The notes under the pieces were generated by a model that saw only the letters and a program-made list of their open reading frames with translations, was not told the origin of the DNA and made no database searches. The translations under genes were made by a program, and so were the position numbers. This document shows positions 52,432 to 62,411 of a DNA stretch of 64,000 bases, piece after piece. The DNA comes from Zhengella sp020637775. Lineage in GTDB: Bacteria > Pseudomonadota > Alphaproteobacteria > Rhizobiales > Rhizobiaceae. The stretch is taken from NCBI RefSeq assembly GCF_041397485.1, contig NZ_JAWKWO010000001.1:248001-312000 (forward strand). The letters are read 5' to 3'. Numbering within the stretch: position 1 is the first letter of the stretch; each line of letters starts with the position of its first letter.

Positions 52432-52470
52432 GATCTTGCTCCTGCTCCCGCCGTCGAGACACGGCGGTCG

Positions 52471-52505
52471 ATTGCTTGCGTGATTGAAATTGCGTGCGTG
52501 ATTGA
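52471..52505 (-). repeat. Two tandem 17-base repeats upstream of msrQ
   Basis: ATTGCTTGCGTGATTGA (52471-52487) and ATTGCGTGCGTGATTGA (52489-52505) differ at one base and have an 18-base period. They lie 40-74 bases before the msrQ start and may be a regulator site or promoter duplication. Confidence 0.6.
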
Positions 52506-52511
52506 CGAGGC

Positions 52512-52547
52512 GGAGAGCGGACAGACCCCGGCGCCGGCCCGCTCTCC
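52512..52547 (-). terminator. Hairpin after the EF-hand gene
   Basis: A perfect 9-base stem, GGAGAGCGG/CCGCTCTCC, with an 18-base loop that contains GGCGCC, lies just after the EF-hand gene stop on the minus strand. No T run follows, so its terminator role is uncertain. Confidence 0.45.
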
Positions 52548-52561
52548 TGTCCGGTTGGCCG

Positions 52562-53164
52562 TCAGCGGCGGCCGCGGCCGCGGTCTTCCATGCTCAGGGC
52601 GCCATCGCCATTGCGGTCCATGAATTTCACCACATTGCCGAAGCGGGTATCCATCTCGGCCTTGGAAATCTGGCCGTCGCCATCGTCATCGAGGCGCTGG
52701 AAGGCATCGACCATGCGCGAGCGGGTCATTTCGCGGTAGATGGTGTCGAATTCCTCGATGCTGAGCGCACCGTCGCCAGACGTGTCAGCGCCGGAAACCT
52801 TGGCATCGCGGAATGCGTCGATCTCGGCCTGGGTGATCTTGCCGTCCTTGTCGGCGTCGATCTGCATGAACACGGCGCGGAACATGCCGCCGCGCCCGCC
52901 CATGCCATGTCCGCCCATGCCGTGGCGGCCACCGTGATGCTTGCCCCAGTGGCGGCCTTCGCCGTCACGGCCCCAGTGGCGGCCTTCGCCGCCGTGGCGG
53001 CCCCAGCCGCGTTCGCCGTCACGCCAGTCGGCACCCATCATGCCCGGCATCTGGGTTTCCGCCCGGGCTTTCGGCCCACCATCCTGCGCAATGGCGGCAA
53101 CGGCTCCAACGCCGGTAATCGTGACAGCAATGAGTGCTGCGGAGAGAAGTGTGGAACGGTTCAT
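52562..53164 (-). CDS. Secreted EF-hand protein with His/Gly-rich segment
   Basis: 200 residues. The N-terminal signal peptide MNRSTLLSAALIAVTITGVG ends near AAIAQ. A low-complexity stretch of His, Gly, Arg and Trp (two GEGRHWG units, then HHGGRHGMGGHGMGG) may bind metal. Four EF-hand loops follow: DADKDGKITQAE, DTSGDGALSIEE, DDDGDGQISKAE and DRNGDGALSMED. It probably binds calcium in the periplasm. ATG 53164 is chosen by the signal peptide. It is divergent from the two-component genes and may be their target. Confidence 0.88.
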   Translation of the reverse strand: MNRSTLLSAALIAVTITGVGAVAAIAQDGGPKARAETQMPGMMGADWRDGERGWGRHGGEGRHWGRDGEGRHWGKHHGGRHGMGGHGMGGRGGMFRAVFMQIDADKDGKITQAEIDAFRDAKVSGADTSGDGALSIEEFDTIYREMTRSRMVDAFQRLDDDGDGQISKAEMDTRFGNVVKFMDRNGDGALSMEDRGRGRR

Positions 53165-53272
53165 GGTCAAATCCTTTCCCTGGTTCAAGGGTTCGGGCCT
53201 TGCGGCCGGTGATGTGTCCCTTGAGGCCAAGCTAGGTGAAAAAGGCGCGAAACGTGTGTCAACCGCTGGCAT

Positions 53273-53325
53273 AGTTTGTCGCCATATGTCGCGCCTGCCG
53301 CTCCTGATACATTTTGCGACAAACT
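53273..53325. promoter_or_regulatory. TGTCGC direct repeats and 10-base inverted repeat in the divergent gap
   Basis: TGTCGC occurs at 53277 and 53287, exactly 10 bases apart, the spacing used by OmpR-type regulators. AGTTTGTCGC (53273-53282) and its exact reverse complement (53316-53325) bracket 33 bases. The gap separates the EF-hand gene and the response regulator gene, so the regulator may control both. Confidence 0.6.
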
Positions 53326-53413
53326 TTGCCTGCCGGCAGCGCCGCGAAAGGTTCTACATGGCAGAAGGAACCAGCCGGCGTGGCGGCAGGAAGACCAGAC
53401 GGAGAGTTGAGAC

Positions 53414-54130
53414 GTGACCGCCAATGCAGACCCGCACATCCTGATCGTTGACGATGCGCGCGACATTCGCGAGCCGCTCGGCCAATATCTGCGCAAGCAG
53501 GGCATGCGCACCCGCCTTGCGGCCAATGCGGCCGAAGCGCGCGCGGCCATCGAGGAGGCGGTGATCAGCCTCGTGGTGCTCGACATCATGATGCCGGGCG
53601 AGGACGGGCTGAGCCTGTGCCGCTGGCTTTCGGCGCGTGGCGGTCCGCCCGTCATCCTGCTCACCGCCATGGCGGACGAGGCCGACCGCATCGTGGGGCT
53701 GGAAATCGGCGCCGACGATTATATCGTCAAGCCGTTCAATCCGCGCGAATTGCTGGCCCGGATCCGTGCCGTGCTGCGCCGCGTTCCGCCGCCCGAGCCC
53801 TCCCTGCCCTCCGGGCGGCGCCGCTTTGCCGGATGGGCGCACGATGCGGGCGAACACAGGCTCCATCACGACGACGGGCGCATCGTGGAGCTGACTTCGG
53901 GGGAAAGCCGGCTGCTGTCGGTGTTTCTCGATCATCCGCACACGGTGCTCAGCCGCGCCCGCCTGCTCGACCTGACCGCCGGGCGCGAAGCCAAGGCCTA
54001 TGACCGCGCCATCGACAACACGATCAGCCGGTTGCGGCGCAAGATCGAGGCGGACGCCAGGTCGCCGCGCCTGCTGGTCACCGAGTGGGGTGGCGGCTAT
54101 GTGCTGGCAGCCGATGTGACGGAGGCCTGA
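53414..54130 (+). CDS. OmpR family response regulator
   Basis: 238 residues. Receiver domain with HILIVDDARDIRE, phosphoacceptor Asp57 in LVVLDIMMPGEDG and Lys in YIVKPFNPRELLARI; C-terminal winged helix with LTSGESRLLSVFLDHPHTVLSRARLLDL and RAIDNTISRLRRKIE. GTG start at 53414 after GGAG. The kinase gene follows four bases later. The signal is unknown. Confidence 0.93.
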   Translation: MTANADPHILIVDDARDIREPLGQYLRKQGMRTRLAANAAEARAAIEEAVISLVVLDIMMPGEDGLSLCRWLSARGGPPVILLTAMADEADRIVGLEIGADDYIVKPFNPRELLARIRAVLRRVPPPEPSLPSGRRRFAGWAHDAGEHRLHHDDGRIVELTSGESRLLSVFLDHPHTVLSRARLLDLTAGREAKAYDRAIDNTISRLRRKIEADARSPRLLVTEWGGGYVLAADVTEA

Positions 54131-54134
54131 CGCC

Positions 54135-55508
54135 ATGGGCCGCCTGCTTCCCGACAGCCTGACCTGGCGCTTTGCCCTGCTGCTGGCGGCGGCGCTGATC
54201 GCGGCCAATGTGGTGGCCGGCGTGCTGCTTTCCACCCAGCGCCAGCGCCTGGACGATGCAGCGCGCGAGGCGCGCGAGATCGAGCGTATCACGTCGCTCG
54301 TCCCGGCGCTCGAAGCCGTCAGCCGGTCCGCGTGGCGTGCCATCGAGCGCGATGCCTCGACCCGGTTCTCACGCATCCGCATCACGGAAAGCCCGGTCGT
54401 CGAGGCGACGGCGAGCGATGCCCGCTCGCGGGAACTGGCGCAACGCATCATGGAGGCGCTGCCGGGGCGCAGCGTTGCCGTGGCGGTGGTGGACCGTTCG
54501 AAATGGTACAGTTTCCGCAGGCGGGCCGGCGACAGGCATGAGACCGGCGCCGACGAACCGGACACCATCGCCGTCTCGGTCGCCCTCGACCCCGGTGCGG
54601 GGGCGGAACGGGCGGAAGCCTGGCTGAACCTCATGTCATTCGCTCCCCGCCACATGCGCGGCGAGGCGCGGCCCGGCGCCATGCTGACCATCCTCGTCCT
54701 GTCTCTGGTTGCCGTTCTTGGCGCGGGCCTGCTTCTCGTGCGCCACCTGACGCGCCCGCTGGCGGCGCTCGCCGAGGCCGCGCGGGCGGCAGGCCGCGGC
54801 GACCGGTCGGTGCGGGTGCCGGAGGACGGGGTTCGCGAAATGCGCGCGGCGGCCAGTGCCTTCAACGACATGCAGGCGCGCATCGCCGGGTTCGATGCGG
54901 AACGCATGCGCACGCTGGCCGCTGTCGGCCATGACTTGCGCACGCCCATCACCAGCCTTCGCATCCGCGCGGAAATGCTGGACGAGGCGGAGGCCGCTCC
55001 GATCATCCGCACGCTGGATGAAATGACGGTGATGGCCGAAGGGCTGATCGCCTATGCCAAGGGCATACAGGATGCCGAGACCGTGCAGCCGGTCGACCTG
55101 ACGGACCTGCTGGACCGGCTGTGCCGCGAGCGCGGCGCCGCCTTTTCCGGCGAAGGCCGTTTGGCCGTGGATGGCAAGCCGGTGGCGCTCGGCCGCGTCT
55201 TTTCCAATCTCATCGACAATGCGATCCGCTATGGCGGCTCGGCCACCGTCTTCCTCTGCCAGCGCGATGGCGAAGCGGTCGTCTCCGTGTCGGATGACGG
55301 GCCCGGCATTCCGGCGGAACGGCTGGAAAGCATGTTCGAGCCTTTCGTGCGCGGCGAGGAAAGCCGGAGCGCGCAGACCGGCGGCGCGGGTCTTGGCCTT
55401 TCCATCGCCCGCAGTCTCGTTCTGGCCCATGGCGGGAGCCTGCGGCTGGAGAACCGCGCGCCACGCGGCCTTTGCGCCACCGTGACGCTGCCGCTGCGCA
55501 AGCCGTGA
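54135..55508 (+). CDS. Sensor histidine kinase
   Basis: 457 residues. A transmembrane helix lies near residues 12-33, a periplasmic domain of about 140 residues follows, then a second helix near 178-200 and a HAMP domain (RHLTRPLAALAEAARAAGRG). The H-box AAVGHDLRTPITSLRIRAEML has the phosphorylated His near residue 266. NLIDNAIRYGG, DDGPGIP and GAGLGLSIARSLV make up the ATP-binding domain. It is the partner of the response regulator before it. Confidence 0.93.
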   Translation: MGRLLPDSLTWRFALLLAAALIAANVVAGVLLSTQRQRLDDAAREAREIERITSLVPALEAVSRSAWRAIERDASTRFSRIRITESPVVEATASDARSRELAQRIMEALPGRSVAVAVVDRSKWYSFRRRAGDRHETGADEPDTIAVSVALDPGAGAERAEAWLNLMSFAPRHMRGEARPGAMLTILVLSLVAVLGAGLLLVRHLTRPLAALAEAARAAGRGDRSVRVPEDGVREMRAAASAFNDMQARIAGFDAERMRTLAAVGHDLRTPITSLRIRAEMLDEAEAAPIIRTLDEMTVMAEGLIAYAKGIQDAETVQPVDLTDLLDRLCRERGAAFSGEGRLAVDGKPVALGRVFSNLIDNAIRYGGSATVFLCQRDGEAVVSVSDDGPGIPAERLESMFEPFVRGEESRSAQTGGAGLGLSIARSLVLAHGGSLRLENRAPRGLCATVTLPLRKP

Positions 55509-55577
55509 CAGCTGCGCGATGCCCCTGCCCGCATTTGCGGGAAGACAGGGCGCGGCCTTTCGTGCAAGCATGGCCGG

Positions 55578-56273
55578 ATGAGCAGCAATGGCGCCCCTGT
55601 TTCCGTGTCCCTGTTCCGGCTGGCGGGCCTGGCCTATCTCGTGATCATCCTGGCGGGTGTCAGCGCAGAGGCGCTGCTGCGCGGGCCGCTGATCGACTAT
55701 TCCGATGCAGCGGCAACGGCCATTTCCCTGCGCGAGAACAGCGCGCAATTCCGGCTTTCCATCGCGGCTGACCTGGCGATGGCGCTTTGCGATGCGCTTC
55801 TCGCCATCCTGCTCTTCCTGGTCTTCCGCGGTATTTCCTTCTCCCTGGCGCTGGCAGCGCTGGTGTTCCGGCTGATCCAGACGGTGGTCATCGCGGTCAA
55901 TCTGCTGGCGCTGCAAGCCGCGTGGCTGCTGGCCGCTGGCGACGCTTCCACCAGCGAACCGGCCAATATCCTGCTGCTCCTGGACACGCATCGCCACGGC
56001 TATGATCTCGGACTCGCCTTCTTCGCCGTCAATTGTTTCCTGACCGGCCTTCTGGTCATCCGGTCGGCCCTTTTTCCCCGCCTGCTGGGCATTGGCCTTG
56101 CAGCCAGCGGCATCGTCTATCTGGCCGGAAGCCTGAGCCGCTTTTTCGCCCCGGCCCTCCTGCCAGCCGTCCAGCCGGCCTATGTCGTGCCGCTCGTGGT
56201 GGAAAGCGCCTTCTGCGCCTGGCTGCTGCTTGCCCGTTTCCCGGACCGGGCGCCCGGCGCAAAACCGGCCTGA
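55578..56273 (+). CDS. DUF4386 family membrane protein
   Basis: 231 residues with six predicted helices. The layout (LFRLAGLAYLVIILAGVSAE near the start, FRLSIAADLAMALCDALLAI, and FFAVNCFLTGLLVIRS) matches DUF4386 proteins, whose function is unknown. It lies 69 bases after the kinase gene, in the same direction, and may be read through from it. Confidence 0.8.
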   Translation: MSSNGAPVSVSLFRLAGLAYLVIILAGVSAEALLRGPLIDYSDAAATAISLRENSAQFRLSIAADLAMALCDALLAILLFLVFRGISFSLALAALVFRLIQTVVIAVNLLALQAAWLLAAGDASTSEPANILLLLDTHRHGYDLGLAFFAVNCFLTGLLVIRSALFPRLLGIGLAASGIVYLAGSLSRFFAPALLPAVQPAYVVPLVVESAFCAWLLLARFPDRAPGAKPA

Positions 56274-56347
56274 CAGGCGGCATCGGCGCCTTGGCCTTGG
56301 CGGAGCGGCATGCTAGGCCATTCGCCCGACATCCTGGCAGAAGGACC

Positions 56348-57136
56348 ATGCCCTTGCTCGACAAGCCGGCCGACCAGATCAGCCTGGCCTTTCTGGCCGC
56401 GGACACGCCGGAGGCGCGCGACGCTGCCAAGCGGCTGGCCGCGCTTTACGGGCAGGAAGACCCGGAGCGCGCGGACGTGATCGTGGCGCTGGGCGGCGAC
56501 GGGTTCATGCTGCAAACGCTGCACGAGACGATGGACAGCGGCCGGCGCATCTATGGCATGAACCGGGGCACGATCGGCTTCCTGATGAACGAATACCGCG
56601 AAACGGACCTGCGTGAACGCATTTCCGCGGCGCTGGGCGAAACCATTCGCCCGCTTCGCATGGTGGCGGTGGACGATACCGGCGCGCTGCATCATGCCAA
56701 TGCGCTCAACGAGGTCTCGCTGCTGCGCCAATCCTTCCAGGCGGCCAAGATCCGCATCACTGTCGACGGCAAGGTGCGGCTGGACGAACTCATCTGCGAC
56801 GGCGTGATGGTGGCCACACCCGCCGGATCGACTGCCTACAACCTGTCGGCCCACGGCCCGATCATTCCGCTGGATGCGCCCTTGCTGGCGCTCACGCCGG
56901 TCAGCCCGTTCCGGCCGCGGCGCTGGCGCGGCGCATTGCTGCCAAATCATGTCACGGTGGTTTTCGACATCCTGGAACCGGGCAAGCGGCCGGTCAACGC
57001 GGTGGCGGATCATTCGGAAGTGAAGTCCGTGGTCAAGGTCACGATCCGGGAGTCGCGCTCGGTCAGCGCCACCCTGCTCTTCGACGCAGAACACGGCTGG
57101 GACGAACGAATCCTGGCCGAGCAATTCCGCTATTGA
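56348..57136 (+). CDS. nadK: NAD kinase
   Basis: 262 residues, typical of alphaproteobacterial NAD kinases. It phosphorylates NAD to NADP. IVALGGDGFMLQTLH is the GGDG motif near residue 50, MNRGTIGFLMNEY and NEVSLLRQ follow, and DGVMVATPAGSTAYNLSAHGP is the substrate site. ATG 56348 follows AAGGACC; the earlier open frame overlaps the upstream gene. Housekeeping gene, monocistronic or read with the upstream gene. Confidence 0.94.
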   Translation: MPLLDKPADQISLAFLAADTPEARDAAKRLAALYGQEDPERADVIVALGGDGFMLQTLHETMDSGRRIYGMNRGTIGFLMNEYRETDLRERISAALGETIRPLRMVAVDDTGALHHANALNEVSLLRQSFQAAKIRITVDGKVRLDELICDGVMVATPAGSTAYNLSAHGPIIPLDAPLLALTPVSPFRPRRWRGALLPNHVTVVFDILEPGKRPVNAVADHSEVKSVVKVTIRESRSVSATLLFDAEHGWDERILAEQFRY

Positions 57137-57176
57137 CCTTATTGGCGCATGAAAGCCGTGATTTGTACGGAAACTG

Positions 57177-57205
57177 TTGACTTTCGCGCCCATGACCCGT
57201 AGGGC
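57177..57205 (+). promoter_or_regulatory. Possible sigma-70 promoter of the helicase gene
   Basis: TTGACT, a 17-base spacer and TAGGGC lie about 80 bases before the helicase GTG. The -10 is weak. The 148-base gap is the only AT-richer non-coding stretch between nadK and the helicase. Confidence 0.3.
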
Positions 57206-57284
57206 GAAGCGAAATCGCCGGACAAAACTTGTGCGAAACCGTGCCTTGTCGTGCACCATACTCTGAATAAGAGACCCAAACCAC

Positions 57285-58784
<1,500 letters not shown>

Positions 58785-58813
58785 CCGCTCCGGATATCCG
58801 GAACCGGACATGG

Positions 58814-58839
58814 AAAAGGACCCTTTGCGGGTCCTTTTT
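58814..58839 (+). terminator. Rho-independent terminator, helicase/SUF convergent gap
   Basis: AAAAGGACCC and GGGTCCTTTTT pair around TTTGC, with a T run on the plus strand and an A run on the other side. It can work in both directions and separates the helicase gene from the end of the SUF operon. Confidence 0.88.
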
Positions 58840-58874
58840 GCATTTCTTCGTTGTCTATTGAACCGTTGGGCGGT

Positions 58875-59255
58875 TCAGGCCGCGCCACGCGCCTCGGCAA
58901 GCGCCTTCAGGTCGGCAGGCTTGAGTTCGACAGACTCGCCGCAGCCGCAGGCCGATGACTGGTTCGGATTGTTGAAGACAAAGCCGCTGCGCAGCGTCGT
59001 CACCTCGAAATCCATCTGGGTTCCAAGCAGGTACAGCGTTGCGGCGGGGTCGACCCAGACCCTGGCGCCGTCGTGCTCGATCACGTCGTCCCTGGCGTTC
59101 GGCTCTTTCACGGCATCGATGGTGTATTCCATGCCGGCGCAGCCGCCTTTCTTGATGCCGACGCGGATGCCGGCCACGCCTTCGTGGGCCTCGACCACCT
59201 CGCGCACACGCGCGGCAGCGGCATCGGTCATGGTCATGATTTCAAAACGGGCCAT
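58875..59255 (-). CDS. sufA: A-type Fe-S carrier SufA (HesB/IscA family)
   Basis: 126 residues. It carries assembled Fe-S clusters to target proteins. The three cluster cysteines are present: Cys39 in KKGGCAGM, and Cys103 and Cys105 in SSACGCGES. GGAGGAAGA precedes ATG 59255. Last gene of the SUF operon; a 114-base gap separates it from the DUF59 gene. Confidence 0.93.
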   Translation of the reverse strand: MARFEIMTMTDAAAARVREVVEAHEGVAGIRVGIKKGGCAGMEYTIDAVKEPNARDDVIEHDGARVWVDPAATLYLLGTQMDFEVTTLRSGFVFNNPNQSSACGCGESVELKPADLKALAEARGAA

Positions 59256-59369
59256 TCTTCCTCCATTCAACGCGGGTTCAAGGCCTGCGCAACGGGTTTC
59301 GGGCTGTGGTTCACACCTTCAAAGATGGGGCATGCAAGCGCATAGCGCAAGGCCAGCCCCGGCGGGCGA

Positions 59370-59765
59370 TCAATACCAGCCGACGGCGACCTGGGCTTCT
59401 TCCGACATGCGGTCAGGCGTCCATGGCGGATCGAATGTCATCGCCACGTCGACCTGGCCGACGCCTTCCACGGAACTGACCGCGTTTTGCACCCAGCCCG
59501 GCATCTCGCCGGCCACGGGACAGCCGGGCGCCGTCAGGGTCATCAGGATCGACACGGACCGGTCATCCTCGATGTCGATCCGGTAGATCAGACCCAGTTC
59601 ATAAATGTCGGCCGGAATCTCGGGATCGTATACGGTCTTCAGCGCACCGACAATATCATCGGTCAGGCGGGCAAGTTCCTCGGCGGGAATGGCCGAGGAC
59701 GCGTGCAGCCCGTCATCGGCTGCGGTGTCGATATTCTGGGCCTGTTCATCAGTCATGGCGTTCAT
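59370..59765 (-). CDS. sufT: SUF system DUF59 protein (SufT/MIP18-like)
   Basis: 131 residues. The DUF59 domain (about 32-128) has the motif VYDPEIPADIYELGLIY and LTAPGCPVAGEMP with the conserved Cys. Proteins of this kind help mature Fe-S enzymes, and sufT is a standard member of alphaproteobacterial SUF operons. The ATG at 59765 overlaps the sufS stop (ATGA); an alternative ATG is at 59756. Confidence 0.9.
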   Translation of the reverse strand: MNAMTDEQAQNIDTAADDGLHASSAIPAEELARLTDDIVGALKTVYDPEIPADIYELGLIYRIDIEDDRSVSILMTLTAPGCPVAGEMPGWVQNAVSSVEGVGQVDVAMTFDPPWTPDRMSEEAQVAVGWY

Positions 59766-61003
59766 CCAAAAAAGTTGCGGGCCTTTTCCAACGCTTCAGC
59801 CAGGGCGTCAACCTCGGCATGGGTGTTGTAGAGGCCGAAAGAGGCGCGGCAGGTCGATGTCACGCCATAGCGCTTGAGCAGGGGCTGGGCACAATGGGTG
59901 CCGGCGCGGACCGCGACCCCTGCCCTGTCGATCACCATTGATACGTCGTGGGCGTGGATGCCCTCCAGTTCGAACGAAACAATGGCACCCTTGCCCGGCG
60001 CGTTGCCGAAAATGCGCAGCGAATTGATGCGTGAAAGCCGCTCATGGGCATAGTCACGCAGCGAGGCCTCGTGGGCGGCGATGTTTTCGCGGCCCAACGC
60101 CTGCATGTAGTCCAGCGCCGCGCCCAGGCCGATGGCCTGGACGATGGGCGGTGTGCCGGCCTCGAAGCGATGCGGTGGATGGTTGTAAGTGACCTTGTCC
60201 TCGGTCACCTCCTCGATCATTTCGCCGCCGCCCATGAACGGGCGCATGGATTCCAGCCGTTCCTTGCGGCCATACAGCACACCGATGCCGGAAGGCCCAT
60301 AGACCTTGTGACCGGTGAAGACATACCAGTCGCAGTCCAGGTCCTGCACGTCGACGGGCATGTGAACCGCTGCCTGGCTGCCATCGACCAGCACGGGAAT
60401 ACCCCGTTCACGGGCAATGCGGCAGATCTCGCGGATCGGCGTCACCGTGCCGAGCACATTGGACATGTGGGTGATGGCGATGAGTTTCGTGCGCTCCGTG
60501 AGGCAGGCCTTGAAGGCTTCCAAGTCGAAGCCGCCATCCGCATCCACGGGTGCCCAGACCAGCTTCGCGCCCTTGCGTTCGCGCACGAAATGCCACGGCA
60601 CGATGTTGGAATGGTGCTCCATGATGGAGAGAACGATCTCGTCGCCCTCGCCGAGATGGGCAAGTGCATGCCCGTAGGCCACCGTGTTGATCGCCTCGGT
60701 TGCCGACTTGGTGAAGACGATTTCGTCGACCGAGCCCGCATTGAGAAAGGCACGAACCTTTTCCCGCGCCCCTTCATAGGCGTCCGTTGCGGCATTCGAC
60801 AGGAAATGCAGGCCACGATGGACATTGGCATATTCGTGCGAATAGGCATGGGTCACGGCGTCAATGACGGCCTGCGGCTTCTGGGCCGAAGCGCCATTGT
60901 CGAGATAGACCAGCGGTTTCCCGTGTACCTGGCGCGCCAGGATCGGAAAGTCGCGCCGGACCGTTTCGACGTCATAGGCATTGCGTGTCAGCGTCTCAGC
61001 CAT
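59762..61003 (-). CDS. sufS: Cysteine desulfurase SufS
   Basis: 413-residue PLP enzyme that removes sulfur from cysteine for Fe-S assembly. The PLP Lys lies in VFTGHKVYGPSGIGV near residue 230; the reactive Cys in RAGTHCAQPLL near 370. VYLDNGASAQKP and TKSATEAINTVAYG are also typical of the SufS (group II) type. ATG 61003 follows GGAG; an ATG at 61027 is possible. No sufE follows. Confidence 0.95.
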   Translation of the reverse strand: MAETLTRNAYDVETVRRDFPILARQVHGKPLVYLDNGASAQKPQAVIDAVTHAYSHEYANVHRGLHFLSNAATDAYEGAREKVRAFLNAGSVDEIVFTKSATEAINTVAYGHALAHLGEGDEIVLSIMEHHSNIVPWHFVRERKGAKLVWAPVDADGGFDLEAFKACLTERTKLIAITHMSNVLGTVTPIREICRIARERGIPVLVDGSQAAVHMPVDVQDLDCDWYVFTGHKVYGPSGIGVLYGRKERLESMRPFMGGGEMIEEVTEDKVTYNHPPHRFEAGTPPIVQAIGLGAALDYMQALGRENIAAHEASLRDYAHERLSRINSLRIFGNAPGKGAIVSFELEGIHAHDVSMVIDRAGVAVRAGTHCAQPLLKRYGVTSTCRASFGLYNTHAEVDALAEALEKARNFFG

Positions 61004-61129
61004 GGCATTCTCCGCTTTGCATTGCATGTGCGGCCGGGCGCAGTGCCTTGCCCGAGCCGCTCTTACGCCGCCGGAGGGCCGGCAACGTTGCCGTTTCGCA
61101 AATTCGCCGGTTTCCGGTCATGGCTGTTC

Positions 61130-62401
61130 CTATCCGTGCGCCGCGAACCAGGCGTCGAGCTTTTCCTCAAGCGCGCCGACCAGTGCCTCGTCGTCCAGTT
61201 CCTCGATCACCTCGGCGACAAACGCCTTGACCAGCAGACGGCGGGCTTCCTTCTCCGGAATGCCGCGCGCCATGAGGTAGAAGAGGTGATCGTGGTCGAT
61301 CTCGGCCACGGTCGCCCCGTGGCCGCAGGCCACGTCGTCGGCGAAGATCTCCAGTTCCGGCTTGGCGGAGAAATCGGCGTCGTCCGACATGAGCAGCGAA
61401 TTGCAGGCCATGCGGGCATCGGTTTTCTGTGCGATGCGATGCACGTTGATCCGGCCCTGGAAGACGCCCCTGGCCTTGCCCATCACGACATTGCGCACGA
61501 CTTCGGTCGACGTGGTATCCGGCACGGTGTGGTCCAGAACCATGGTCAGGTCGGTATGCCCTTCGCCGGCCAGGAGGTTGACCGTGCGCAGCTGGAAATC
61601 CGCGCCCTCGCCCCTGACTGCCACGACCACTTCCTCGCGCACCAGCTTTCCGCCAGCATTCATGATGAAAAGGCGCAGCTTCGCGTCCTTGCCAAGCGTG
61701 GCCGAAAAGCTGGACAGAAGCGAGGTGCTATCGGGCTGTTCCTGAACGACAATCCAGTTCACCTCGGCGCCCTCATCCAGCGTCAGGTCGGTCACCGAGG
61801 TGACCAGGGCCGCGCCCTGGCCGGATTGGCGCTCGACGATGGTGGCCCTGGCGCCAGCCCCCACGGAAACCGGAAAGCGGGCATGGACCTGGCCGCCCCC
61901 GTGGACATTCTGCATTTCCACGGGCACGTCCACCTCGGCGCCGGCCTCGATGTCCAAGGCCCAGCCACCGGAGACGAAGGCGGCATTGAGCGCACCGACG
62001 GTATCGTCGGCGTCGCGCGCGGCAAGCGACGGCGCCAGCGAACCGTCGGCAAGCAGTTCCGTCAGCGGACGGAAGGTGACACCGTCGATATTGTCATCGG
62101 CCTGCAGTGCCTGGCCGTTGGCCGTGATGGCGATGGCGGAATGTTCCAGCAGCTCGGCGACCGGTTCGGCCTGGGCTTCCTGGACATAGGCCGGCACGTC
62201 GGAGAGAAGGCGGCGCAAATCGGTGTAATGCCAGGCCTCGACGCGGCGCGTCGGCAGGCCGGCCTTGCGGAAGCCGTCAAAGGCCAGATCGCGCGCGCGC
62301 GCCACATCCGGATTTCCGGACAGGCGGGAGAAGCGCTCGCCATAGCCGTCGATCAGCGCCTGTTCGGCGGGCGTCGGCTTGGGTGCTGTCTGTATGTTCA
62401 T
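61130..62401 (-). CDS. sufD: Fe-S assembly scaffold SufD
   Basis: 423 residues, forming the SufBC2D scaffold complex. The beta-helix core shows RGEGADFQLRTVNLLAGEGHTDL; the late DDVACGHGATVAEIDHDHLFYLMARGIPE segment contains the His used in cluster assembly. ATG 62401 follows GAGG; the GTG at 62410 is less likely. The stop is followed by a 126-base gap before sufS, which has no clear gene. Confidence 0.94.
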   Translation of the reverse strand: MNIQTAPKPTPAEQALIDGYGERFSRLSGNPDVARARDLAFDGFRKAGLPTRRVEAWHYTDLRRLLSDVPAYVQEAQAEPVAELLEHSAIAITANGQALQADDNIDGVTFRPLTELLADGSLAPSLAARDADDTVGALNAAFVSGGWALDIEAGAEVDVPVEMQNVHGGGQVHARFPVSVGAGARATIVERQSGQGAALVTSVTDLTLDEGAEVNWIVVQEQPDSTSLLSSFSATLGKDAKLRLFIMNAGGKLVREEVVVAVRGEGADFQLRTVNLLAGEGHTDLTMVLDHTVPDTTSTEVVRNVVMGKARGVFQGRINVHRIAQKTDARMACNSLLMSDDADFSAKPELEIFADDVACGHGATVAEIDHDHLFYLMARGIPEKEARRLLVKAFVAEVIEELDDEALVGALEEKLDAWFAAHG

Positions 62402-62411
62402 CGCGGGCACC

